A DNA stretch of 64,000 nucleotides from NCBI GenBank assembly GCA_964611895.1, contig CAZTDN010000006.1, positions 42,831-106,830 on the forward strand, read 5' to 3'. Both the position numbers and the translations under genes were made by a program. The notes under the pieces were generated by a model. That model did no database searches. It had not been told where the DNA came from and was given only the letters and a program-made list of their open reading frames with translations. This DNA comes from JAIEOG01 sp964611895 (GTDB lineage: Bacteria > Bdellovibrionota > FAC87 > UBA2466). This document shows, one piece after another, positions 26,325 to 34,590 of this stretch; within the stretch, counting starts at the first letter, position 1, and every line of letters starts with the position of its first letter.

Positions 26325-27270
26325 GATTCGCCATGGCCGCGGCCAAGTTACCTCCGAAGTCCGATCGCTGTTTCGCCAAGAGCTGGGTGAATTCGTCCGC
26401 TTCGATGAGCCGCTTGCTCCCCATTTAGCCTACCGTATTGGCGGCCCGGCAGATATTCTTGTTTTCCCTCGAACGCCTAAGGACCTTTCGTGGCTCGCGT
26501 TGGTTTGTGAAAAATTTGATTTGCCGGTTACGGTTATTGGCACCGGAACCAACTTACTGGTCGTCGACGGCGGCCTGCGAGGCGTAGTGGTATCGCTCGC
26601 CAAGGCGTTTAGAGAAATCGAACTTCTCGATAAGGCGGATGGGGGCGTCCACATACGCTGCGGCGCGGGAGTAGAAAAACCGCGGCTTTTGGAATGGGCC
26701 ATCCAAAAAGGTCTGTCCGGGCTAGAATTTAGCGCTGGGGTTCCCGGCACGCTTGGTGGCGGGATTTACATGAATGCCGGCACAAAATATGGCTGCTACG
26801 CTGATATTCTAACTGAACTTCAGCTTTTTGATTTCAAACATGGACTCCGAAGCCTCCCTCGGAACGAACTTTATTTTGGCTACAGGGAACAAACCGCCGT
26901 GGGAAATGCTCTCGTGGTTTCCATGGTCTTTGCTCTCAAACCAGGAAGCTCACTCCAGATCCGCGGTGAAGTGGATCGGATCATTGCGGAACGCGCAGCG
27001 AAGCAACCCCTCGATTACCCCAGCTGTGGCTCCACTTTTAAAAACCCACCTAACGGCCTTTCAGCCGGTCGCTTGATCGAAAAAGCCGGGTTAAAGGGTA
27101 CGGTCATTGGTGGAGCGGAAATCTCCCTCAAACACGCGAATTTTATTTTGAACAAAAACAATGCCAAAGCCGAGGATGTATTGGCTTTGATCGATCTCGT
27201 GAAAAAAACTGTGCTCGAGCAGTTTCAAGTCCAGCTCGAATGCGAAGTCATTGTTCTCGGACAGCGCTGA
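26302..27270 (+). CDS. murB: UDP-N-acetylenolpyruvoylglucosamine reductase
   Basis: FAD enzyme that reduces enolpyruvyl-UDP-GlcNAc to UDP-MurNAc with NADPH. The 322-residue protein shows AYRIGGPADILVFP, the FAD-contacting VTVIGTGTNLLVVDGGLRG, GLEFSAGVPGTLGGGIYMNAG and the substrate segment YPSCGSTFKNP. AGRLIEKAGLKG and NFILNKNNA follow. The YPSCGSTFKNP form together with the overall length is type II-like. The start ATG lies inside the end of murC, indicating coupled translation. In this cluster, MurB-made UDP-MurNAc is the direct substrate of MurC. Confidence 0.94.
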   Translation: MSTKSSFEIRHGRGQVTSEVRSLFRQELGEFVRFDEPLAPHLAYRIGGPADILVFPRTPKDLSWLALVCEKFDLPVTVIGTGTNLLVVDGGLRGVVVSLAKAFREIELLDKADGGVHIRCGAGVEKPRLLEWAIQKGLSGLEFSAGVPGTLGGGIYMNAGTKYGCYADILTELQLFDFKHGLRSLPRNELYFGYREQTAVGNALVVSMVFALKPGSSLQIRGEVDRIIAERAAKQPLDYPSCGSTFKNPPNGLSAGRLIEKAGLKGTVIGGAEISLKHANFILNKNNAKAEDVLALIDLVKKTVLEQFQVQLECEVIVLGQR

Positions 27271-27326
27271 TTTCCTTCGAACCTCCAAACCTTCAAACCT
27301 CTGGTAAGATAGCGGCAGAGGGTTGC

Positions 27327-28568
27327 ATGAGCACAAAGAACAAAGCAAACCACCAAGTGCGGTTTTCGAAAGCTGGGCTTGTTTGTAGTGGTGGAGCAAC
27401 TAAAGCGGCGGCTTTTCACATCGGCGTCTGCCTAGCGCTACGCGACAAGGGTTTTTCGTTTGTAGGAGGAAAAGATCCGTCCCCTCCACCGATCAACGCA
27501 CTGCCGTACCCACCTCCGAAAAGGCACCCTTTTGAAATTGGCACCTACGTTGGATCGAGCGCGGGTGCACTCATCGCTTGTCTCCTAGGTGCGGGCATCA
27601 GCATCGAAACTCTGATCAACTCTTTCGCCAAAGATACCGAGTTTCGGGTCCCCGGCGACTTCCCCGAAATTCCGCGCATTACCTACCGGGATATGTTGGC
27701 AATTCATTGGATGAAACCATCGCAGTTTCTAAAAAGCTTTCGCAGTTCTCCTATCATTGGGAGAACTATGGAATCCTTTTTCTTAAAAAATCTGCGGCTA
27801 CCCGGATTTTTTTCCACGCGTGGCTTGGCGGCCTATCTGAGAAAAAACATTCTTCCCACCGAAAGTTTCCACGAACTCAAATCAGACCTGTTCATTGTTG
27901 GAACCCAACTGGATCACTCCCGCAAAGTGATTTTTGGTCGCTACGCTACAGACAGGTTTTTTGACACCTATTCTCAGTACGCATCGAGCGCTAAGATTTC
28001 CGACGCAGTAGCAGCTTCTATGTCGTTGCCTCCCATCTATGCCCCATACCCAATACAGCACTCCGGAGGTCAGGAAAGGTACTACATCGATGGGGAAATC
28101 CGCGAGACAATGTCGACTCATGTCGCTTCTGACAATGGCTGTGACTTGATTATTTGTTCTTACACGCACCAGCCTTACCATTATCAGGAAGAAATCGGAT
28201 CGCTTTTTAACTATGGCGTCGCGGCAGTGGCGATTCAGGCCGTATACCAATCCATTGAGCAAAAAGTCTATCGATCGCGCAAGTCTCACGAGGACAAACT
28301 AGAGGCCCTGAAGACCATTCGCGCATTTTTCCGCGAATACAAATACCCAGAAGACCACCTCGAAGAATTGAATCTCCGCCTGGAAGAAACTCTCGGTTTC
28401 AATAGCAATTTGAATTATGTTTACATCCATCCCGAACCCAAAGACCAGGAGATGTTCTTTGGGGACCATTTTACTTTGGATACACGCACGCTTCAGAATG
28501 TTGTCGCCATTGGCTATAAACGGGCAATGGCGGAACTCCGCAAGTATGAATTCACACCGGTGATCTAA
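27327..28568 (+). CDS. Patatin-like phospholipase family protein
   Basis: Predicted serine acyl hydrolase with a Ser-Asp dyad. ATG at 27327 follows GAGG. The 413-residue protein has the oxyanion-hole glycine region CSGGATKAAAFHIG (residues 20-33), the nucleophile elbow G76-S-S78-A-G80 in TYVGSSAGALIA and the catalytic Asp in YYIDGEIRET. An insertion of about 30 residues rich in proline (PSPPPINALPYPPPKR) separates the oxyanion loop and the elbow. No signal peptide is evident, so it is cytoplasmic or exported by another route. Bacterial patatins range from housekeeping lipases to secreted toxins; nothing here decides. It follows murB by 56 bases and may be the last gene of that operon. Confidence 0.85.
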   Translation: MSTKNKANHQVRFSKAGLVCSGGATKAAAFHIGVCLALRDKGFSFVGGKDPSPPPINALPYPPPKRHPFEIGTYVGSSAGALIACLLGAGISIETLINSFAKDTEFRVPGDFPEIPRITYRDMLAIHWMKPSQFLKSFRSSPIIGRTMESFFLKNLRLPGFFSTRGLAAYLRKNILPTESFHELKSDLFIVGTQLDHSRKVIFGRYATDRFFDTYSQYASSAKISDAVAASMSLPPIYAPYPIQHSGGQERYYIDGEIRETMSTHVASDNGCDLIICSYTHQPYHYQEEIGSLFNYGVAAVAIQAVYQSIEQKVYRSRKSHEDKLEALKTIRAFFREYKYPEDHLEELNLRLEETLGFNSNLNYVYIHPEPKDQEMFFGDHFTLDTRTLQNVVAIGYKRAMAELRKYEFTPVI

Positions 28569-28717
28569 CCACTCGAATCCCTGGCATAGACCTTGCTCTG
28601 TTTCCAACGGGATGCAGATTCCGCAAGGCTTTGCCCTGCGCAATGTCTAGCTTCTGGTTTGGTTGCCGTAGTTTGGCACCCATGGCCGCTGTCCGTGCGT
28701 TGTAGAGAGTGGGACCC

Positions 28718-29854
28718 GTGCTAAAGACTCATGCCTTTTATAGAGCCTGTATTCTGATCGCGTTGCTCGCGCCCTCAAAGCTTTTGGCGCAGGAGCCCTC
28801 CTCTAAAGGCTGGGACTACTTTCTCCCGGCATGGAAAGAAGCGCAGGGATTACCCTTTGATGCCTGGAAGTTGTCGGATCATAAACTCGAAGCCTGGCTA
28901 GCGGATCCCGCCGGCAGAATCGAGCCTGAGTTTAGGGTTCCTTTGGAGTTAAAGGAACGCGTGCTTTTTTGGTTGAAGATTCATACCCAGTACAATACTG
29001 CGGTGCGGGTGATTCACGATCGCAACAACCCAGGGCTTATCTATGGAATTGCAGATTTTTCTCGATTATTCACCCCTGAACGAAGCAAGGCTCGCGCACT
29101 GACATTGGCTTACCGACTAGAAAGGCAGATTTTAAAAGAACTTAGAAAACGGCTCCAAGAAGCAGCCGGATTGATTCACAGCCAGAGTCTTTCTCCCCTC
29201 GAGCGTTTGGAGCTTCGAGGATTTATTTCAAGGGCGGGCGCGCTGGGAAAAAGCGAGTCCATGGAGTTGGTAACGTCTATTCGTTCTCAGACGGGTCAGA
29301 GGGATGAATTCCTGGCTGCACTCTCACGGTCCCAACATTTATTACCTTATATCGAAGCAAGCTTTAGGACTTACGACCTCCCCATCGCTTTAGCTAGAAT
29401 CCCTTTTGTGGAATCTTCTTTCAACCCGAGAGCAAAGTCTAAGGTCGGGGCAGTGGGAATTTTTCAGTTCATGCCCATTACAGCGCGGCAGATGATTAGT
29501 GCCGATCCCAACCTATGGGCGGACCCTCTGCGACAAACCCGCGCAGCTGCACGCATGCTCGTTATTTTTCGCAGTTTATTGCCCGATTGGTCGACTACAG
29601 TGACCGCGTATAATTCAGGCGTGGGAAGGCTGGGCAAACTCTCAAGGCGATACCGCGCCAAGAGCATTGTGCCACTATTAGAGACTAAAGATCCCACAGG
29701 ACTCGGTTTTGCGGGAAAGAATTTTTATGCGCAGTTTTTATCGGCAAACATCGCGGAAGCTTACCGTTACGAAATTTTTTCAGCTCCCCAACCGTCGGCT
29801 CCGGTTAGCAACCTAGAAATTGCGAAGCGGATCGGCACACCAAAGTCGCGCTAG
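28718..29854 (+). CDS. Exported SLT-domain lytic transglycosylase (MltD-like)
   Basis: Cleaves the MurNAc-GlcNAc bond in peptidoglycan, forming anhydro-MurNAc. GTG at 28718 (an in-frame GTG lies nine bases earlier) yields a signal peptide (FYRACILIALLAPSKLLAQ). A helical N-terminal region of about 200 residues has no name I recognise. The SLT domain follows, with the catalytic Glu in ARIPFVESSFNPRAKS, then GAVGIFQFMPITARQ, ADPLRQTRAAARML, TAYNSGVGRLGK and NFYAQFLSA. No LysM repeats are seen at the C-terminus, unlike MltD. The stop overlaps the convergent gene by four bases. Confidence 0.88.
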   Translation: MLKTHAFYRACILIALLAPSKLLAQEPSSKGWDYFLPAWKEAQGLPFDAWKLSDHKLEAWLADPAGRIEPEFRVPLELKERVLFWLKIHTQYNTAVRVIHDRNNPGLIYGIADFSRLFTPERSKARALTLAYRLERQILKELRKRLQEAAGLIHSQSLSPLERLELRGFISRAGALGKSESMELVTSIRSQTGQRDEFLAALSRSQHLLPYIEASFRTYDLPIALARIPFVESSFNPRAKSKVGAVGIFQFMPITARQMISADPNLWADPLRQTRAAARMLVIFRSLLPDWSTTVTAYNSGVGRLGKLSRRYRAKSIVPLLETKDPTGLGFAGKNFYAQFLSANIAEAYRYEIFSAPQPSAPVSNLEIAKRIGTPKSR

Positions 29855-32376
29855 TTTACGGTGATGGAATCGCGCCCCATTCCTACATGAATGGTGCGAG
29901 CGCCGAGAGCCACCCCAGAATGGTTCAACCACTTCAAAGAATATTCGCCGGGAGGAAGATTACGATAAGTGAATCCGGGGGAACCCTTGATCAAACACAG
30001 CGACTGCCCGTAGAGACTATCACCCACAAAAGGAAACGGCCCGTGGATTGCGTCCACACGCTGTCCGGAATCAACAGACCACAGCTCCGTTTGCAAACAG
30101 TTTGGAGACTGTGCCAAAAGCGTATTGTGCGCACCACCAATAACATTGCCCGTCTGCGCGTAAATGCCTGAACTGGAGCTCGGGGCTGTCCCTAGGCTCG
30201 CCTCGACAAAATGATCCTGCACCAGAAAAAGGTCCTGAACCTGACTAGACTGCCTTGGATTCCAGGCAATCGTGTGCCAGGAAAGTCGGTAACCCGGACC
30301 ATGTCCCTTTGAACGAGGCACTTCGACTTCTAGCGCAAGCGCGCCTGCCGGAAAATCGATACCCGGGATCTCGAACTGACCGTCTGAGCCCGAAACTGTT
30401 GAAAACTCAGGGTCTCCCACCAGACGGACGATAGCTCCTTCTACATTGCCTAAGCCGCCTCCCAAGTTCGGGTCAGTCAATCTACCGCGTAATGTGTGCC
30501 GCCCGTCGCGCCCCAGCTCTACATAGTATGCGCTGGATTTTCGCACCGGCAGACGGAATGCGCGTTTGGTGTTTTCAGGACGCGCTAGATAGCGAAATGC
30601 TGCAGCCACATTGAAAAAACTAAAAAATCCAGTTGGGCCAGTACGATGAAGTTCTCCAAAAAAACTCGTGTAAGCGCCCCGAGATTCTTCGTGATCGATT
30701 AAATCCACTCGCTCCCCCTCAAGTGGGTTGCGCGTTTCGGGATCGAAGACTCGGCCCATCAATACAGACGTCTCGTCGATTTGTCGCACGCCTACCAAAG
30801 CGCGCGCCATCGTTTGAGTTTTTTCTTTGGACACCATGTACACCGGCATTGAAAAGTCCGAATGGTTGACCTGAATGTTTTTGAAAGTGCGAAAGTACCC
30901 CTTGGCGCGAGCTTCAATCACATAATCAAAAGGTCCGGGCAAAGCCGGTATAATCAAATTGCCCTCCGCATTGGAAACCAGAGTCCCAAATTCTTTTTCG
31001 TAACCAACGACACGCACCTCTACTCCGGGTATTGGATGTGGTTCCCGGTAGTCGGCGGCAGCGCCCTCAAAAAAGGAAAGAAACACTTTCGACTTACGGC
31101 GCCCGTTTTGATCGGAGTTGGACACTGGTTTGAGGTCAGATTTGCGGATTGAAAATTTCAGGTGCTGACGTGCGGTGTGGGCGTTGACCTCGGTCGGGTA
31201 GACAGCCTCGGCGTAGGGAGCGTCTACGTCTTGCGGACGATAAACGCTGGCGATCAACTGATACCGCCCCTTAAGCATCTGCCCCGGCTCTCGAAAGTCG
31301 GTCGCTGGGTAGTGATAAGACAGGTAACGAGTCCCTTGAGGATCTCGACTGCCCACCGGTTGTAAGTGCAGCTCGATGTGCGCTTTTTCTTTTTCGAGCC
31401 AGTTCCGCACGGAATTTTCCAGATACAAGCGACCAAAAAGATCGGATTCGAAAGGAGTGTCTTCAAAAGCGGCTTGCAAGGCGCGTTGGGTAGAAGTGGC
31501 GATTTGGCTATCCAGAGATTGAGTAGTCACGGGTTCCCCGGTTGCAAGATCGCGGGACCGGGGCAATGGAATTTCCGTGATTGAAGCCAATGCAGGTCCA
31601 TAACTTTGCGCCGACAACGATGAAGGTGCACTTGGCTGTGAGGGCGGTTTCACTTCAAAGACCGGATCATTTGGTTTAATCGATGAGAGATCCGCAGGCG
31701 TCTTGGCGACCCAGACCGTTGCGGGATCGATCGGTGGGGCGGAAGGCTGGGGAGCCTTCACAGCCGCTATTTTCGATCGGGTCTTGGGACGTCGAACCAG
31801 AGTGGGCGCGGGCTTTTCTTTCCACTCGTAAAACTCTGGGTTTTGAAGCTTCGCGAAACTCTCCCGTATTTCAGAAAAAGTATTTTGCTCATAAATACCG
31901 GCCACTTCACGGTACACCTGCTCGGTAGGGAAACTCAGCCCAACGGCAAACTCCACATCGACCTGCGCTTCGGACGTCTCCCGACGCGAAAAGTCTTGGG
32001 GCTCCAGAGCGGCTTCGTTCAGGGCCGATATCAGAGGGTCGGCTTGCGCCACCCACCCATTAGTGACAGTCGCCTCTATGGGAGAATCTGCATTGAGCTC
32101 CGACTGCACAAAGGCCCAATCGATAGACGGGCGAATCGCTCGGCGTTTAGCGGTCGCGGGGCGCTTTGCGCGCGCAACCACGGCTTGAACTGCAGCCTGA
32201 GGCGCCTGCAAAACCACCGATTGGCTCGGTTCCAAGCGAGGGAAAACCGGTTTTTGAGGCGCGGCAATCGGTTCACGCATGATCAGCGTGCTAAGCAATG
32301 CCAGGCTCGCGCAAAGCGCAGTCGGGTGGTGCGCTTTAAATACAAACCTCTTCGCTGTGAGAGAGATTTTTTTCAT
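29851..32376 (-). CDS. Large exported protein with carboxypeptidase-regulatory-like repeats
   Basis: About 841 residues with a basic N-terminus and a membrane/signal segment (ALCASLALLSTLIM). A Pro/Ala/Lys-rich low-complexity region follows, and then a series of beta-rich modules. At least three look like carboxypeptidase-regulatory-like beta sandwiches: HPIPGVEVRVVGYEKEFGT with LVSNAEGNLIIPALPGPFDY, VFDPETRNPLEGERVDLIDH and RLTDPNLGGGLGNVEGAIV with SGSDGQFEIPGIDFPAG. The C-terminus has NLPPGEYSLKWLNHSG. Such domains occur in surface or periplasmic proteins; the ligand is unknown. ATG at 32376 lies about 40 bases below a good promoter. It is divergent from the sugar-kinase gene. Confidence 0.8.
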   Translation of the reverse strand: MKKISLTAKRFVFKAHHPTALCASLALLSTLIMREPIAAPQKPVFPRLEPSQSVVLQAPQAAVQAVVARAKRPATAKRRAIRPSIDWAFVQSELNADSPIEATVTNGWVAQADPLISALNEAALEPQDFSRRETSEAQVDVEFAVGLSFPTEQVYREVAGIYEQNTFSEIRESFAKLQNPEFYEWKEKPAPTLVRRPKTRSKIAAVKAPQPSAPPIDPATVWVAKTPADLSSIKPNDPVFEVKPPSQPSAPSSLSAQSYGPALASITEIPLPRSRDLATGEPVTTQSLDSQIATSTQRALQAAFEDTPFESDLFGRLYLENSVRNWLEKEKAHIELHLQPVGSRDPQGTRYLSYHYPATDFREPGQMLKGRYQLIASVYRPQDVDAPYAEAVYPTEVNAHTARQHLKFSIRKSDLKPVSNSDQNGRRKSKVFLSFFEGAAADYREPHPIPGVEVRVVGYEKEFGTLVSNAEGNLIIPALPGPFDYVIEARAKGYFRTFKNIQVNHSDFSMPVYMVSKEKTQTMARALVGVRQIDETSVLMGRVFDPETRNPLEGERVDLIDHEESRGAYTSFFGELHRTGPTGFFSFFNVAAAFRYLARPENTKRAFRLPVRKSSAYYVELGRDGRHTLRGRLTDPNLGGGLGNVEGAIVRLVGDPEFSTVSGSDGQFEIPGIDFPAGALALEVEVPRSKGHGPGYRLSWHTIAWNPRQSSQVQDLFLVQDHFVEASLGTAPSSSSGIYAQTGNVIGGAHNTLLAQSPNCLQTELWSVDSGQRVDAIHGPFPFVGDSLYGQSLCLIKGSPGFTYRNLPPGEYSLKWLNHSGVALGARTIHVGMGRDSITVN

Positions 32377-32414
32377 TACCTTGTATGGGAGACGTAACAA
32401 GCGGGGATACTTTC

Positions 32415-32442
32415 AGTATAAGGTTCGGTTTTTTTTTGGCAA
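32415..32442 (-). promoter_or_regulatory. Promoter of the large exported repeat protein
   Basis: On the minus strand: -35 TTGCCA (32442-32437), a 16-base spacer containing a run of A, -10 TATACT (32420-32415). Both hexamers match consensus at five of six positions. Confidence 0.6.
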
Positions 32443-32515
32443 GGCTAAAGCACTAATAAATCCTTGAAAATACTGAGTATTCCGGCTACTCTCTTGAGTA
32501 TCCATGAGGCCCCCG

Positions 32516-33529
32516 ATGACTACCCTCGACGATCGACTCAGTCGTTGGCTTTCCGACTGGCTATCCAAAAATCACCTGAGCCCAGACTTTCAGGTGACCC
32601 CACTCGCGGGCGACGGATCTCCGCGTCCTTTTTTTCGGGTTCACGTAACGGGACGATCCTTCGTGCTTTTGAGTGAACCCAACTGGACACTTAGCAAAGA
32701 CTACCCCGCCCATCAAGCTTGCTTGAAAAAAGCCGGCATCGCCGTTCCTGGGTTTTTCGCAATCAACACTCAGCTCGGTGCGTTGCTCATGGAAGATCTT
32801 GGCGATGAGCTTTTGCAATCCCGACTGCTATCCGACAAGAGCGCAAAAATGCCCTGGTTAGAAAAATGCGCGGCGTTGTTAGCGAAATTGCACGGTGCAA
32901 CTTTCCCGGTACGCACCGACTTGCCGGTCTCCACTCGACGCTTTGACGCGAAGAAGTATTTTGAAGAATTTCAGTTTACATTTGAGCATCTGCACAAAGG
33001 GTTGTTGAAACAAGGGGAAATACCGCCGGAAATCCTGGAAGAAACGCGTGTTTTCACCCGCGAAATCGAACGCTTTCAGCCTGAAGTTTTCAGTCACCGT
33101 GACTATCACACTCGCAACGTCTTGGTTTTTAAAGACGAATTGGTACTCATAGATTTTCAGGATGCCCGCCTGGGCCCGGCGGAATACGATCTGGCAAGCT
33201 TGTTTTATGACGCCTATATTCCCCTAAACGAGTCCGAACGCGAAACGCTCTTGGCGGTGTACAAGACGGCTCTGGGCCATTTCCCGCTAGCAGCACAGAT
33301 TGACTGGCACCTACTTCCCCAACGCCTAGATCAAATTGCTTTTCAACGAACGGTAAAAGCCGCGGGTAGTTTTGCTTCCTTTTTCACGCGATACCAAAAG
33401 AAAACCCATTTACCGTACCTGATCCCCGCGCTAACCGCTGCGAAGTCACTTCAGAAAAAGCTCGGCTCCAAAGTGCCGTCTCTCCCCATCGAAGAATGGC
33501 TAGAGCAATGTAAGCAGGTGCAAAAATGA
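32516..33529 (+). CDS. amgK: Aminoglycoside-phosphotransferase-fold sugar kinase, AmgK-like
   Basis: Predicted anomeric kinase that phosphorylates free N-acetylmuramate or N-acetylglucosamine at C1. The 337-residue protein has the kinase catalytic loop SHRDYHTRNVLV (HxDxxxxN) and the metal-binding LIDFQDARLGPAEYDLASL. The DFQDAxxGPxxYD pattern is characteristic of AmgK rather than antibiotic kinases. ATG at 32516 is preceded by GAGG; ATG 32504 is an alternative. It overlaps the nucleotidyltransferase gene by four bases (ATGA). AmgK and MurU form a cell-wall recycling route that bypasses MurA. Substrate is inferred from the pairing. Confidence 0.75.
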   Translation: MTTLDDRLSRWLSDWLSKNHLSPDFQVTPLAGDGSPRPFFRVHVTGRSFVLLSEPNWTLSKDYPAHQACLKKAGIAVPGFFAINTQLGALLMEDLGDELLQSRLLSDKSAKMPWLEKCAALLAKLHGATFPVRTDLPVSTRRFDAKKYFEEFQFTFEHLHKGLLKQGEIPPEILEETRVFTREIERFQPEVFSHRDYHTRNVLVFKDELVLIDFQDARLGPAEYDLASLFYDAYIPLNESERETLLAVYKTALGHFPLAAQIDWHLLPQRLDQIAFQRTVKAAGSFASFFTRYQKKTHLPYLIPALTAAKSLQKKLGSKVPSLPIEEWLEQCKQVQK

Positions 33530-34590
33530 AGAAACAAACCGGAATTCGAAAAGCCATGTTACTCGCGGCGGGGCTTGGGACGCGCCTGCTTCCAATTACG
33601 GAAAAGACCCCCAAACCTCTTGTACCCGTTCTGAATGCCGCGAATGTTTTGTACGGGCTCTTTCTGCTCAAACGCAGTGGAATCGAAGAGGTGGTGTTAA
33701 ATCTGCATCACTTGCCGGAAGCAATCGAAACTGCGCTGGGCGACGGAAGCAAGTTTGGCCTCAAGATCCATTATTCCCGCGAACAACTGCTATTGGGTAC
33801 CGGGGGTGGACTAAAAAAGGCGCAGCCTTTTTTCGGAAAGGAACCACTGGTTCTCGTGAACTGTGATTTTATTACCAACACGGATCTACTGCCCTTTATC
33901 GAAAAACACCGTGCTCAAAAGTCGCTGGCGACAATGCTTCTATGGGAAAATGCGCAAGCTCAGGCCTTTTACTCCAAGGTCGGAGTCGACGGAGAGGGCC
34001 ACCTCTGTACGCTCCCCTTACTCTCCACGGGAACTCCAGCACGAACGGGAATCTTCACCGGGATCCACATCCTGGAAAACAAGGCTTTTGATTATCTGGA
34101 AGAAGTTCCGAGTGGAATTAACCAGGTCCTTTATCCACAGCTGATGAAAGACGAGCCCGAACGCGTATTTGGTTTTTTTCTAGATAAAGCCTATTGGTAC
34201 GACACAGGCGAACTTCGGACATTGTGGTCGACATCCATAAAACTTCTCACCGCCCTCAAAAACGGCGAGGGTTTATTGCGAGAGTTCATGAAAACATTTG
34301 GAGGCTATGAAGAAAAAAGGCCGGGTGTCTGGGCTCCCACAAGTGTAACCCTTCCAAAGGAAGCCGTTTTCCACGGACCTGCTGTTATCGGAGAGAATTG
34401 CACGATCGGCCCACGGACCGTCATTGGCCCCTATGCAGTGCTAGGCGACAACAGCGCCGTAGCGGAAGAAGCTCAACTCACACGCTTTGTGGGGTTGGCC
34501 GGCTCAAAGATTGCTGCGTACCAGGCTTCAGAATGCGCGTTACTCTATGAAGATCGCCTGATCCCGATGGACAAATCGCTAAAAGCCTAA
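33526..34590 (+). CDS. murU: Sugar-1-phosphate nucleotidyltransferase, MurU-like with beta-helix tail
   Basis: Predicted to turn MurNAc-1-phosphate (or another sugar-1-phosphate) into the UDP- or GDP-sugar. The N-terminal domain has the nucleotide signature LLAAGLGTRLLPITEKTPKPL, LGTGGGLKKAQPFFG and VLVNCDFITN (metal-binding Asp). After about residue 265 comes a left-handed beta-helix segment (AVIGENCTIGPRTVIGPYAV). Pseudomonas MurU is about 220 residues and lacks this tail, so the protein also resembles mannose-1-phosphate guanylyltransferases. The translationally coupled AmgK-like kinase favours the salvage role. The 3' end overlaps the convergent gene by 12 bases. Confidence 0.7.
   Translation: MKKQTGIRKAMLLAAGLGTRLLPITEKTPKPLVPVLNAANVLYGLFLLKRSGIEEVVLNLHHLPEAIETALGDGSKFGLKIHYSREQLLLGTGGGLKKAQPFFGKEPLVLVNCDFITNTDLLPFIEKHRAQKSLATMLLWENAQAQAFYSKVGVDGEGHLCTLPLLSTGTPARTGIFTGIHILENKAFDYLEEVPSGINQVLYPQLMKDEPERVFGFFLDKAYWYDTGELRTLWSTSIKLLTALKNGEGLLREFMKTFGGYEEKRPGVWAPTSVTLPKEAVFHGPAVIGENCTIGPRTVIGPYAVLGDNSAVAEEAQLTRFVGLAGSKIAAYQASECALLYEDRLIPMDKSLKA

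Noticed and set aside
32504..33529. Aminoglycoside resistance kinase
   Set aside because: Although the fold is the same, the DFQDAxxGPxxYD motif and the coupled nucleotidyltransferase point to sugar-1-kinase function.
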